DNA of 64,000 nt from NCBI RefSeq assembly GCF_000471905.2, contig NW_006499801.1, forward strand, positions 2,696,186-2,760,185, in the 5' to 3' direction. Shown in pieces: positions 13,382-25,361 of the stretch (positions are counted from its first letter, which is position 1; every line of letters begins with the position of its first letter). This DNA is from Amborella trichopoda. Taxonomy: Eukaryota > Streptophyta > Magnoliopsida > Amborellales > Amborellaceae. Made by a program: the position numbers and the translations under genes. The notes under the pieces are model-generated. The model searched no databases. It saw only the letters and a program-made list of their open reading frames with translations, and had not been told where the DNA came from.

Positions 13382-13424
13382 TTTTATTATATACTTTTAT
13401 TTTGAACTGCTATTGAAAATAGTT

Positions 13425-13665
13425 GAAAGTATATAATGAGACAATTTATTTTTGGTACAAGGTGGCCACAATTAATCTTGACCATTGGATGTGAAATTGG
13501 GTGGCCGCATTTATTTTATTGACCAAATTCAAAGTTTAAGAGAATTTTTTGTGAATTCTGCGACACACCCAAACTATCAAATTTCACATTGGATGGCTAT
13601 AAGTAATTGTGACGTCCTTGAAGCAAAGCTAAATGGTGTCATTGTATACCATCCCTATGAAGAAA
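13425..13665. mobile_element. Family C inverted-repeat MITE
   Basis: Inner ends CACAATTAATCTTGACCATT and GGATGGCTATAAGTAATTGT are near inverted copies; outer ends read TATAATGAGACAATTTATTT and TAAATGGTGTCATTGTATAC. Confidence 0.7.
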
Positions 13666-14294
13666 TCGAAATCGGGGAGGGACTCACTATGGTCCGGACT
13701 GTGAGTCTCCATGTCCGACTTGGGTGATTCCGAGTCCAAATGGGGAATTTTAATAAGAAAAGTTAAAAATATCATGAAATACATGGGTACTTGAGCAAAC
13801 ATGGTTTTTCGGCCCAGAATCACATGGCCACTAATTTGGTCCGACTCAGGTGAGTTCGAGTCAGACCAGCGATTTTTTTAACATTGATTGTAAATGCAAC
13901 CCAATCATCCCCATTTCAATCACTCAGATGCTCTTATTGCCTGTATCACGATCGGTTTGCTATAACGTCCGATCTAATTCTGGATCGCATATGTAGAAAT
14001 GTGGTCCAGCCTGCATGAAACAATTTTCCTTAAATAATGCATGCTATATTTAGGGCTGGTAATGGGCTGGGCTTGCACCGGGTTAGCCCTCCCTTAGGGC
14101 TGCCCCATGCCCTAGTACGGGGACGTCAAGGCCTAGGCCTACCTAGAGCATTTTTTTCTTAATTGAAATTCACAGTCTCCACATATTTTCCTAAGTTTCA
14201 ATTTATAGATATACTAAATCTTAGATATCATCATGCAACATTTTTTATTAGGACTACATGCCATCATAGATGAATAAAAGGAGAATATTTGTAG

Positions 14295-16420
14295 GTTGTA
14301 AGGGAGATCCGTTACTCAGTTAGTGGAGTAATCGTCAAAACGGAGGACGGATCGATATATAAGCAAAATATGCAATGGTTTCGACGACCGTTGGCGTCCT
14401 CCAGACAAATCTCATCCTGACTTGCCTGTAAGCCTTTAATGACATGTCTTCCTATGTTGTATTTTTGTTGAAATTGGCTTTTTTATTTGCATAGTAAGTG
14501 TGAGATTCAATCCCATGGCCTATGTCTGAGAAGATCTTACTTACAGAGAGCTTTACTGTTTCTCTTCTTTCCATTTAGCAATGGAAACTACTAGCAGTCT
14601 ACCAATTTAACATGGCCATCTACACCAAGATCGTCCTGAAGTTCCCCTACAAATTCTGGGACCATATTTTTTATATATGCTCATGAGAAACGCGGGTATT
14701 ATCCTATCTGGTAGGTGAATCAACAATTGCAAACTTTACCTTTTCTGTAATTTTCTATGTTACTGTAGTCTATAGATGTCTTTTATTATGGATAAGTTTC
14801 AATAAATGTCAAGAGCATTATGGTTGGATCTGGAGCAATTGGTGACTAATTACCCTGGATCCAATCTTCTTCTAATGAGAGTCACAGATGATGTGTCAAG
14901 AAGTATAGAGAAACAATCAGATGAAGAGACAAAAGCTGAAGCCATGGGGGTGTTGAGGAACATGTTTGGAAAGAACATTCCTGATGCAGAGGCTATACTT
15001 GTTCCTCGATGGTAGTCTGTTGATGGTTATAGAAATCAGATATTGAGTTTCTTGTATATTACAAATGGCAATTTCTATGTCGTGAAATAGGTTTTACAAG
15101 GGCACTTACTCTAATTGGCCAATTGGGGTCAGTCGTTTCGAGTATGACCAAATAATGGTGAGAACTTTTATCTTAGTGATAAAAAGTAAGGATAGGGGTC
15201 CAGACTCGCTAAGGTCCAGAGCTCGAGTCAGGTCAGACAACTCAATCGGGTCTAAACAAAAAATAATGATAAAATATTGAAAGGCGGGTAGACTTGTTGG
15301 CCTGTTCTGATGTGTTTGGTTCAGTTTCTTAACAGCCTGCCGAATTCATCTGACTCGAGTGAGTCCAAATCAGACTCGCCAAGTTTGTATTCAATGCTAT
15401 CATACATAAGGAGCCTTGCATGCGTATAAATATGGGTAAGACCACACGTTTTACATTTAGTATTTTGGCTTTGGAAAATACCATATGTATTTTAAAAAAC
15501 AATGCGTTTTTAATAAATAGAGAGGTAGTCGTATAGTTTAGTCCGACATTGAAGACGAGCGACACTAGAGCGGCTGTTGTATGGGAATTTTTATGCCGAA
15601 TGTTTATGGAACAAAAGAAAGAGTGTGAATGCATCTGCAGAGCATGTGAAGCATGTGACTTCGTTAGACTTATGATACACCATTTTTACAAGATGTGACT
15701 CAGGCGCGTGCATGATCCAACCAACGGCTATGTCACTATTGCTCATATGAATAATCACCTCCAAAAGCCACTAAACACAATAAAATTGGGTTTGAATTTC
15801 CCACTTGAATACTCACATTCTCTCTCTCTAACCCGACTACACTCTCTCCCTACCATAAGATAACTCTTATGGTTCATGTGCATAGAACCATGAAGTCTAC
15901 TGAGACCTTCTATTTTCCTATATCCCAAGGACAACTTTGCGAAGCAAATGTTTTCCAGAAAAAACGCAACCACGTGCCGGAAAATAACGATTTACACCCC
16001 CGTTTCACATACTCCATTTCTAACATTATATGATCCATATAAGCCAAATGTATGAGTACTTGAACGAAATTGTCTGTACCCCAAACAATGGAGGGATGTA
16101 AAATGTGGGTAATCGACTGTAGGCACCGGTTGGCAAGGTTTACTTCACTGGGGAGCATACCAGTGATCGTTACAATGGTTATGTTCATGGAGCCTATTTA
16201 GCTGGTATGTTCAAGCTTCACTTTATTTCCATTCTTCTTATTATGAATGCATGACCTTAAGCAATACTTGTTCATGCTGGTTTTGTTAATTATAGGGATC
16301 GATTCGGCAAACATGCATTAAGAAAGGAAACTGCGAGCCCAAGTTTGAGGGAAGAAAGAAGGGTGGCAACAAGGGTGCATGTGTGGGATCGTGCTATCGC
16401 TGTTCAACATCGATTATGAA
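14295..16420 (+). pseudogene. Polyamine oxidase (PAO1/MPAO-like) pseudogene, 5'-truncated
   Basis: Only the C-terminal half of a plant FAD-dependent polyamine oxidase is present. Remnant exons: 14295-14427 (VVREIRYSVSGVIVKTEDGS, then VSTTVGVLQTNLI in a shifted frame), about 14580-14710 (KLLAVYQFNMAIYTKIVLKF, then FIYAHEKRGYYPIW after a frameshift and loss of the usual GPGTEF stretch), about 14830-15015 (YPGSNLLLMRVTDD, SDEETKAEAMGVLRNMFG, EAILVPRW), 15086-15157 (NRFYKGTYSNWPIGVSRFEY), 16123-16204 ([20 protein letters not shown]) and 16296 to about 16420 (GIDSAN, then TCIKKGNCEPKFEG in another frame). No N-terminal FAD-binding Rossmann segment lies upstream. Exon-intron borders survive, so this is a degraded genomic copy and not a processed one. 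About 950 bp of repeat sequence separates the fourth and fifth remnants. Confidence 0.85.
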
Positions 16421-17074
16421 ATTTGATATATATTGGCTAATACTTCGTGATATGGTGATTTTTACTAAGTGATCATGGTCGAAATACTGCTGATTTTTTA
16501 AATTTATTCGTTGGATGTATAAGATCTCTAATTTGAAAAACTTAAGAAGTATGGTTTCCGAAATGAGATTAATTTGTGGCGGTGGGATTTGGCTAATTGA
16601 AATCCAAATCATTGGAAAGGTGCTTGTATACGCACATCACGTGGATGGGATACTTTTCTTTTTTATATTCTTGAGAACTTATAAGAAAAAAAAGCATTTC
16701 CTTGGCACATGATCAACGGTGAATCATTAGGTTTGCATGGTCAATGTTGCAATCCCAAGAAACTTACAAGAATACCCATAATGGCTTGGACCTTTATTAT
16801 TATAATATTATTTCAATGACTAAATATGTTATCATTTAAAAGCAAAATAGTTCCTTTCTTTCTAAAGATGGGAAAACAATCATGTCATTGTGGAAAAGGC
16901 CTAGCTGTTGGTTCATCTTAGAAACTTTTGATTAAAGTGGAAAGCAAAGAGCAAAATTGGATCTCACCTCAATCACATCTACACTTTTCAATACTACTTC
17001 TGCATAGAAGTAAAAGAAATGGAGTATATATTTGTTTCTTAATTTCCTTATACCAAAAAATATATAATAAAGTT

Positions 17075-17300
17075 GTTTATTGTTGGTACTCACAATTAAC
17101 CTCGACCTTTAGATGTAAAATTTGGTGGTTGACAATGCTTTACTGATTTATTGAATGGGTTTATAATCTATAAAAAAAATCTTCTTAAACTTTGTAATAC
17201 ACCCGGAACAACCTGAGAAGTGTAAATGGGTTATCTTTGATACAAGAAAGTGACAACTATCCTCTGCTATCAAATTTAAAATCGGTTTATTAAAAGTAAT
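17075..17300. mobile_element. Family C MITE, diverged
   Basis: ACTCACAATTAACCTCGACC followed by TTAGATGTAAAATTTGGTGG and a right half ending AAGAAAGTGACAACTATC. Confidence 0.5.
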
Positions 17301-17599
17301 ATCATTTAAGTATGTAAAGTTTGAGTTAAATTTCTCAAATTTTGGGCTTGATCAATGACACTCCTCCCAATAACAATATCTTGTTTAACTTGATATTGCT
17401 AATGATATTTGTGACCTCCTTATACAGTCTTGTACGTAGACTTTTATGGAAGTGATAATGAATTAAGGCAGGGTAGCATAAAGTGAACACATCAAATCCT
17501 ATTAGCTTTCGAGTGAGGGAAAGAATCTTTCTCAACGTTGTCATGCATGTGAAAAGGCGGGTGTTGGTGGTGTAAAGACCCAAAAATCTTCCTATTATC

Positions 17600-18148
17600 A
17601 TATGGGCTGTCGATTCCAAACCATTGTTGCAAAAATCGGCCATTCTAACCGGTAACAGCCCGGTTAAGTAGGAATTAGCCACTGGCTGGCCGGTTTCGGT
17701 TTCGGCCAGTTTTGACGATCGGTCGGGTATTTTTTTAAAAAATATATATATATATATAATTTCAAAAAAAAAGGGTTTTTGGTCATAATGTATTTTAAAT
17801 GTTTTTGTCATTATGGGAAAAATTAAAAATTATTTTAGCCATGAATATTTATTTTTATATTTTTCCATATATTTTTTTAAAAAAAGTAAACATAACCCTA
17901 GGCACATTAAAATTCATTTTTTCATTAATTTTCAATTTCATTTGGATGTGTTTTGTTTAATCATTCTTTAAATATATTTTTCATATTTTATTAGATTTTT
18001 AATATTTTTTATATTTTATTTAACATTTTTTTAACCACCCGAGACTTGCTCGGTTAGAACGATTGAACCTAGCGATTTACCGATTAGGCTGGTTGAATCG
18101 CTTCCATGTCCATGTACGATTAACCGTTCCGGTTCGATTTTTCCAACC
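17600..18148. repeat. Family F dispersed repeat
   Basis: GC-rich borders rich in CGGTT motifs around an AT-rich core (TTTAGCCATGAATATTTATT, then TTTGGATGTGTTTTGTTTAA). The core is shared with 60510-60970 and, inverted, with 20346-20690. Confidence 0.65.
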
Positions 18149-19450
18149 AATGGTTTAAAAAACGGATCGGTGCCCTGGATCGTGCACTCCAAAAACCCAT
18201 TCGAATCGGTTAATCGACAATCCAAATCTAGAATCAACATCCGGATCGGGAATCGGCCGAATCAATTGGATTCAACCTTAAAAAATTCCAAAAAAATTAT
18301 TAAAATTCATTATAAATATTGTTTTTTAGGAATCCAGTAAAAAATGGGGCTACTCCATTAAAAACTTTCATTTTTTTGCATCAATATGCGAATATTGAGA
18401 TGTTCTTTTCCTAGATGAAGATTCTGATCAAACATTTATTAAAACCTAACTAAATACAATATTATACATTAAAATTATAATTATTGGTTTGTGTTTTATT
18501 ATTTTATCATCATTTTACTATACAAATACGAATAAATTTGAAATTTATCTTATAATATCATATAATTTAAAAATCTAGTTTACAACTATAACAAAAAATA
18601 ATACATTACATAAAATATAAGATTGGTTTAATAAATTAATAAACAAAAATAATACATTACAACCTAATAACTATAATATTATACACTGTAANNNNNNNNN
18701 NNNNNNNNNNNACAATCCAAAATCTAGAATCAACATCCGGATCGGGAATCGCCGAATCAATTGATTCAACCTTAAAAAAATTCCTAAAAAAATTATTAAA
18801 ATTCATTATAAATATTGTTTTTTAGGAATCCAGTAAAAAATGGGGCTACTCCATTAAAAACTTTCATTTTTTTGCATCAATATGCGAATATTGAGATGTT
18901 CTTTTCCTAGATGAAGATTCTGATCAAACATTTATTAAAACCTAACTAAATACAATATTATACATTAAAATTATAATTATTGGTTTGTGTTTTATTATTT
19001 TATCATCATTTTACTATACAAATACGAATAAATTTGAAATTTATCTTATAATATCATATAATTTAAAAATCTAGTTTACAACTATAACAAAAAATAATAC
19101 ATTACATAAAATATAAGATTTGGTTTAATAAATTAATAAACAAAAATAATACATTACAACCTAATTAACTATAATATTATACACTGGAATTGAAATTGTT
19201 CGTTTATATTTTATAAAATATTTATAAAAAAAAAATTCTAAAAATATCTTATAATATCATCTAATTTAAACATTTTTATTTACAACTATAAGAAAACTAA
19301 TATATTATATAATTTATAAAATAAATTAATAAATTAATAAATAAATAAAATATAAGATGTGGTTACCAATGTATAATTCTTAATTACAATATCATAATGA
19401 ACATGATCAAAAAATTATTAGAAAACACTTCCATATCATATGATTAAAAA
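18148..19450. repeat. Family H repeat, duplicated around the gap
   Basis: Head GGTTTAAAAAACGGATCGGT at 18150, then the AT-rich core, interrupted by the N gap and repeated after it. The second copy extends about 260 bp further. Homologous to 508-1330. Confidence 0.8.
18692..18711. other. Assembly gap (20 N)
   Basis: Twenty Ns. The sequence before it (18217-18688) and after it (18712-19186) is the same stretch apart from a few single-base differences, mostly in homopolymers, so the two contig ends probably overlap. Confidence 0.97.
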
Positions 19451-19849
19451 TAAAAATAAAATCGGCTATCAATTTTAATGTTATGATATTAAAAAAAAAT
19501 TAAAATACATTTTTACAGTAAAAATTGTACCATTTAATGATAAACTAGTGATAAATAAAAAGTGAAGCGGGTGTAAGAAAATGGGGAAAGTTTGACACTT
19601 TCACCTCTTCTCCTCTGTCTTCATTAACATCTAGGGATCCCACACCAACCAATACTACATTGTCATCTTCTTATTTTACCTACAACAAGCAATATTGTAG
19701 TAGAAGAAAGATAAGGATTTGTCTCATATCAACAAAGGAGGAAAGGCACAACGTGTATAATTTCTACCGTACTAAACCAAACATCAAGCAATGTTGAGCT
19801 GGATGGCAGTGATTGAAGTTTCGTGCAAGTTTCGATAATTTCAATGGTG

Positions 19850-20000
19850 TGATGAGACAACACAGTTCCCCTCAATTTTATTCAAATAATAAATATGTCG
19901 TTCAATGGTGTGATGTGGCAGCGCAGATCATTTTATTCAAATAATAAACAGATCATTTTATTCAAATAATAACCCGTTCATTTTATTCAAATAATAAAGA
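19850..20000. repeat. Short tandem repeat, ATTTTATTCAAATAATAA units
   Basis: Four imperfect copies of CATTTTATTCAAATAATAA with variable spacers. Confidence 0.85.
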
Positions 20001-20345
20001 CGTCAAGGACGCTGGATCCCGTTTTTCCACTAGATCCAGAACGGGCTAGACGATATTTGATCCAGATTGTCCAATTCCATATCAAATCGCCGATTTTTAA
20101 AACATTGTTTTGAATACTGCTCCAAATTCCAATTTCATTTTTTCATATTTGAATAATAAAGCCTCTATCTATGGTAGATATTGGGCATCTCTCTAATGAA
20201 TGTCTTCACATAAATACATGAATTTGCATGTAACAAATAATAACCAGTCTTTCTCTCTAAATGGGACAAGTAAATCAACAAAAAGCATACCAAAAATTTT
20301 TCCCTCTCTCTTATGCGCAAGAACAGGCAAATAGCCTTCCTGACG

Positions 20346-20690
20346 TAACTATTCGAACGAATGACTCGGGCGAGTCGGAGTAAATTGGCCAAAGTTTGGT
20401 GTAAAAGTAAAAAAATATTAAAAATTTTATAAATAAAATAAAATACATCTAAAAAAGAAATATAATATTTACAGTAAGATTAAACAAGACATATCCAAAT
20501 GAGGTTAAAAATAAACAAGAAATAAATTTTATAAAATCAATTTGTCACCAGAGATGGTTTTGAAATAATCTAAAAAAAATGAAAATAAACATGTTACAAA
20601 TAGATTTTTTATTTTTAATTTGTTTATAACTTTATCATTTCTTTAAGCCCCGAGTTGAACACCTAATTCTGGGATACTCAGGTTCGCTAG
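20346..20690 (-). repeat. Family F dispersed repeat, inverted copy
   Basis: On the minus strand: ATCTATTTGTAACATGTTTA, then TGACAAATTGATTTTATAAA and CTCATTTGGATATGTCTTGT, matching 60650-60840. Borders carry GACTCG/CGAGTC motifs. Confidence 0.65.
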
Positions 20691-20693
20691 GGC

Positions 20694-20870
20694 AACGAGC
20701 CCGAGTTACCCGTGCGAATTCGAGCTAACTTTGACTCGCTTGAGTGTTCCCTAACGAGCCTAAGTTACCCAGGCGAAACCGAGCTAACTTTGACTCGCTT
20801 GAAAGTTCCCTAACGAGCCCGAGTTACCCGGGCGAATCTGAGGTAATTTTGACTCGCTTGAGTAGTAACT
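20694..20870. repeat. Three-unit tandem repeat, period 59 bp
   Basis: Units start at 20694, 20753 and 20812 with AACGAGCCCGAGTTACCCG and end near TTGACTCGCTTGA. Much more GC-rich than the surroundings. Confidence 0.92.
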
Positions 20871-21158
20871 AGTAGCCCCAAACTCTCGTTCGCTTGCTTT
20901 TAATTAAGTCTCGATAAAAAAAAACTCCCACTTCTCTCTCTTTTGTCTCTCTCACTTTTAATTAGCTCTCTAAATAAAAATCTCGGCCTCATACCAACCG
21001 CACCCATAAAAAAACCGTATTTTTAATTAACTCTCTTTCTCTCTCATTTACTTCAAAAGCGTTAACAAACTGCACCAATAAAAAAACTCTCATTTTTCTC
21101 TCTCTTTTACTTTATTTTTAAGCATACGGTTGGCATGAGGCGTCAATCATTTATCTTT

Positions 21159-21551
21159 GGGTGCGGTTTGTATAGACCTAAAGCTCTAAACAATCAAATT
21201 AAATCCCACATTCGAATAGTATTGAGAAATATGGTTTCAATATTGAAAATCTTTTTTATAACCTTAAAATACATTTTTATCTTTAATTATAAAGTTTAAA
21301 GCTTAAAAAATAGTGTATATCAAACAGATCTATGAGAATTTGAAAATCTTGAAAATTAACGGTCCAACAATGAGTTGCAATATGCACTATTTTCAAAACG
21401 TGAAATTTATTGTTTTCTCATATACATGCATCATGATGCAAGATGATCAATTTGAAGATATTTGGGCACCAAAACAATCTCTTTTAGTGGAAATTTTGAG
21501 GTAGGTTTTAATTTGATTGTTTAGAGCATTGATTCTATATAAACTTTTCTT
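21159..21551. mobile_element. Family A MITE, copy 2 (393 bp, 9-bp TSD)
   Basis: Bounded by TTTATCTTT on both sides (21150-21158 and 21552-21560). Termini GGGTGCGGTTTGTATAGACC and TTCTATATAAACTTTTC. Confidence 0.88.
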
Positions 21552-21559
21552 TTTATCTT

Positions 21560-21735
21560 TTGTACATGGAGATCACAATCAATCTTGTCCCTTAAATTTT
21601 AAAATAGGTGGTTGTAAGAGTGTCATTGAATAAACATAAAGTTCAAAAATTATCATACTTCGAAACTTACTCCAAGCCATCTAATTTGACATCTAATGAG
21701 TGAAAATGATTGTGACCTCCTCGTAGATAAGATAA
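21560..21735. mobile_element. Family C MITE
   Basis: GAGATCACAATCAATCTTGT and GTGAAAATGATTGTGACCTC are inverted. It abuts the family A copy on its left. Confidence 0.6.
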
Positions 21736-21872
21736 AGGGTGAGGTTCATATAAAGCCTAGGTTCTAAACAATCAAATGAGAGCCTTTGTGGTAGGTTCCC
21801 TCTTCTAGTGAAATTTTTGTGGTAGGCTCCAATTTGATCATTTAGAGCCTCGGTTCTATATAAACTTCTTCC
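21735..21872. mobile_element. Family A MITE, internally deleted copy
   Basis: TATAAAGCCTAGGTTCTAAA and TTTAGAGCCTCGGTTCTATA are inverted ends; almost the whole interior is missing, leaving about 135 bp. Confidence 0.7.
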
Positions 21873-22316
21873 TAAGATAAATAGTCTCTTTGTAGATAAT
21901 TTCTTGAAAATAAATGGTACAGATAATATGTTACAAGATACATTATTTTTAGTTAATTTTTATAATATAAAGGTTGATACCTTATATTAAGATTTTTTTT
22001 ACCCTTCTAATTAATTCTCTCTCTGTGTTACACAAATATTGTTAGTAGCCTCGGGGGTGGGGCTTTGAGCTGCAAAACTATAATTCATCCAAACAGTGTA
22101 TACTATGCTCCCTTGAGAGCATGCTAACTTGCACCCTCAGGCAGAATAGTAACCGTTTGATCTAAAACTTTAAAAGCCACAAAAAAAAAAATCGATTATA
22201 TTCAAATTTTTCTGTTTTTTTTTTTATTTAGTTTTTTTTTTTTGAGGTTTCTAGCACTTAAATCTTGTCTTTCAAAAATAAGCAGTTACTATTCAATCTT
22301 GAGGGATTATTTTTTA

Positions 22317-22436
22317 AGAGTAATTATCCTATAGAGCTCTCTCCCACCCATGTAAGTAGAACTCCAAAAGATCACCATTAAATTTGGCACGGATCTATAA
22401 ATAGGCGAAAGAGGATCCTGTAGGATCATTTATCAT
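22317..22436. mobile_element. Truncated relative of the 28705 fold-back element
   Basis: AGAGTAATTATCCTATAGAG to GATCACCATTAAATTTGGCA matches the left arm at 28705. The other arm is reduced to the last 20 bp or so (GATCCTGTAGGATCATTTAT). Confidence 0.65.
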
Positions 22437-23296
22437 TTTCAAACCCATTGTGAATATAATTTCAAAATTCCTTCTATTGAATAATATATGGGTTAAGGTG
22501 GTTACATACCCAAAATTTGAGGATTTTGCCGAAGCGACTAAATGGACAGTATGCTCCCTTAGAATAGTAAAATCTTTTGGCATCCCTTGATACGCCTCTC
22601 TATACATTAATTCATTAATGTAGCTCTCTCTCTCTCTCTCTCTGTGTAGATCTGTGTTTCTGTAGAGTCGAAGCCGAAGGACTGGGGTCCTCCATCAATC
22701 TCTCTTCCCTCCACCCGCCCCCACTCTGTGACAATGAATACACACAAGAACTTGGAGTGTGCCACTTTTTTACAAAACCGCGTTGTCCAAAGGTAAAAGT
22801 GAAAGTTTAATGAGCAAAGCGATCCACATAAACGCGTGGTTTGCTATAAACAAACATTGAAATGCATCTCTCTCATTTCTTTATTTGATTCTCTCACTAA
22901 TTTATCATATTCATGGATCTCTTTTTGCAATATTTTAACCATGCCTACCAATAAAGGAAACATGCACGTATTATTCTTCCTATTATAATAACTTAAAAAT
23001 CACTCTTCACATTCAGCATTCAAACAATAAAACAAAAAACTACTCAAAATTCAGTTCAAGTCTTTGAGCACACTTTAGACTAGGACTTATTTCACTCCAT
23101 TTCACACCCGTGTAGAGCTTTATAAAATGAAAAGTCGAACTTAATTTTATGGGATAGTGAAGTCACAAGAGTTACCCTGACCTTTATTGGAAGGAAAAGG
23201 AAAGCAGCGATTAACTTTGAGAAAAGAAAAATAGGAGAGTGGTAGGGATGCAGCCCTATAAAGCCTCCCCGGATCACCAGAAAATATAGTTCTAGT

Positions 23297-23524
23297 CGCA
23301 CATTTGGTTCACATAAAATTGTTTTCTATAAAATATTTTCACATAAAAAAATTATCTCGTGTGGTTAGATGTGAGAATATTTTTACACCAATTAGTCTTA
23401 GTATATCATTTCATACCAATTGGCATCTAATTGATGTAAAAATATTCTCACATCTAACCACGAGATAATTTTTTCACATGAAAATGTTTTCCAAAAAATG
23501 ATTTCATGCGAATCAAACATGCCC
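23297..23524. mobile_element. Fold-back MITE with about 100-bp arms
   Basis: Arms 23297-23397 and 23427-23524 are reverse complements: TTATCTCGTGTGGTTAGATG on the left pairs with CATCTAACCACGAGATAA on the right. The right terminus, read outward-in, begins GGGCATGTTTGATTCGCATG. The spacer is about 29 bp. Confidence 0.85.
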
Positions 23525-24104
23525 TTAATTAAAAGAATTTGTAAATCAATCATCTCGACCTCATTAAAATGATAATCTTCGGTATGGAAAAAAAAAAAAA
23601 CGAATATAAAAATAATATATCTTGTAATGAAATTTTTGCATTGTCTGTTACAACTATTCTCAAGTTTGTTAGATGATGTGCATAGTCTAGAAGCTTCAAA
23701 TTCCACGATTAAAGGCATAACAAAATTTTATGCCATCATAACTGTTTTTGGCATCAAAGCTATACTTTCCAGCTAGGTGTATGAGGCTTTATCAAATGCT
23801 GTAAAGTCGCGGCCCTATAAAACCCGCACCAAAATACCAGTTTGTGTCTCCGATAGAATAACTTTTTAGGAACATTTTTTTAATGTTTGTAATGAAAATT
23901 TGAGAGTTAAAATTAGCAGATGATTACTCTTAAAAAGGAAAATGTATTGTGAATTCTTCTACACTTAGATCTTGCTTCCCTAAAATTGGATGGTCCATTG
24001 TTCAATACCAAGATATTATTCCTCTCGGGCACATAGAGTATGTAAGTTATACAACCTTTCATCTTATTTATGGGGTTGGTCTTTAGATTCAAAGGGATTT
24101 TCTA

Positions 24105-24320
24105 CAAAGGCACCATTTATTATTTATTTATGAAGGTCACAATCATTCTCACTAATTAGATATCAAATTGGATGGTTTGAGGTAAGTCACAAAATTTAAT
24201 TTTTTATTTTATTTTAACTTTATCTATTCAATGACATTCTTACAACCATCTACTTTGAAATTTAAGAGACAAGAATGATTGTGACTTCCATGTATGAAAT
24301 ATAAATGATCTCTTTATAAA
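24105..24320. mobile_element. Family C MITE
   Basis: AGGTCACAATCATTCTCACT and AGACAAGAATGATTGTGACT are clean inverted ends around an AT-rich middle. Confidence 0.75.
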
Positions 24321-24760
24321 CAATCCCATATTCAAGAGGTTATATCCACAAAATTTAGAGTCCTACAAGCACTGCCAACGTGGCCGTGAACCGGAAGGAG
24401 CAAATGGATGCTATGCTCCCGCCCTTCCACCAAAATCCCAAATTAAGAAAACGTCGTTTCTTTCGGTTACTGTGCGTCGGCGTTGGACTTTTGTGCACAC
24501 GTGCTGTGTCCACATATAAAGACACTCCATGTGGGCCCAATACACGTGATCTGTAGCAGCCGTTGGAGACCAACCATTACATGACTTCGAATATAATTTA
24601 TTAAAGGGTTGGAAAATTAATTTAATTTCTTCCTTTTTGTTTTTATGCTTAAATCAATTTGGTCTCGACATTGCAAAGGTTGTAGATTATAGGGTAAGCA
24701 TAAAAAATATCCTATATTTCTCTTTTAAAAAATAAAATAAAATTGTGAAATTATTTAAAA

Positions 24761-25361
24761 ATCCACATCTACAACTATTTTCTCACAATTTATTTTTACA
24801 CAAAATGCCTTTGAGTTGTCACGGACCTAATAGGTCATTGATGGCTTAAGGCCAATCTCTTTATTCCCATGGTGCTGAAAGGACCATCAAAGTCCGTGAT
24901 GACGCTTATTGATGAATTGCCAGGATCTTAGTAGGACCGCGATGGTCCTTCATCCCACAATCCATCAAGGACCATCATGGTCGCTGTAATGGTCTGTCAA
25001 TGAGGAACGGTCCTAATAGGATAATGAAGCTCGATGGCGTGGATCAAGACCATCACGGTTCTATTGGATTGTGATAGTCCGCGGGGGCTCAAGAGTCTGG
25101 CCTGGCTGAAAGGTCTTTGGACCATTACACAGTAGATAATAGGCCCGTGATTATTCTTCATAACTTGAGCATGAATTGGGTTTTTAGTTAACGTGCATGC
25201 TGCTGCATTTTCACGTTAAGGGTTCGAATCTCATCATATGCAATTTAAATTTTTTATTTTTTTTGATAAAAAGATGACTCTTCATAACTTGAGAAGTCTA
25301 TGAAGGGCATTTTGGATAAAAAAAATTAAACCATGACAAAATAGGTATGAATGTAGATTTT
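24761..25361. mobile_element. Long-TIR element with GC-rich GGACC-repeat interior
   Basis: AAATCCACATCTACAACTAT, then ACACAAAATGCCTTTGAG at the left, is mirrored by CATTTTGGATAAAAAAAATT, then GAATGTAGATTTTTTAA, at the right (about 70 bp, imperfect). The interior (24820-25140) is clearly GC-richer and full of GGACC/GGTCC motifs. No ORF. Confidence 0.7.

Noticed and set aside
17335..17811. 158-codon open frame on the minus strand
   Set aside because: Spans a family C MITE and the start of a family F repeat with a (TA)n run; no motif.
25195..25260. tRNA-like B-box (GGGTTCGAATCTC)
   Set aside because: No A box or foldable cloverleaf around it; lies in the right part of a long-TIR element. A SINE fragment remains possible but unsupported.
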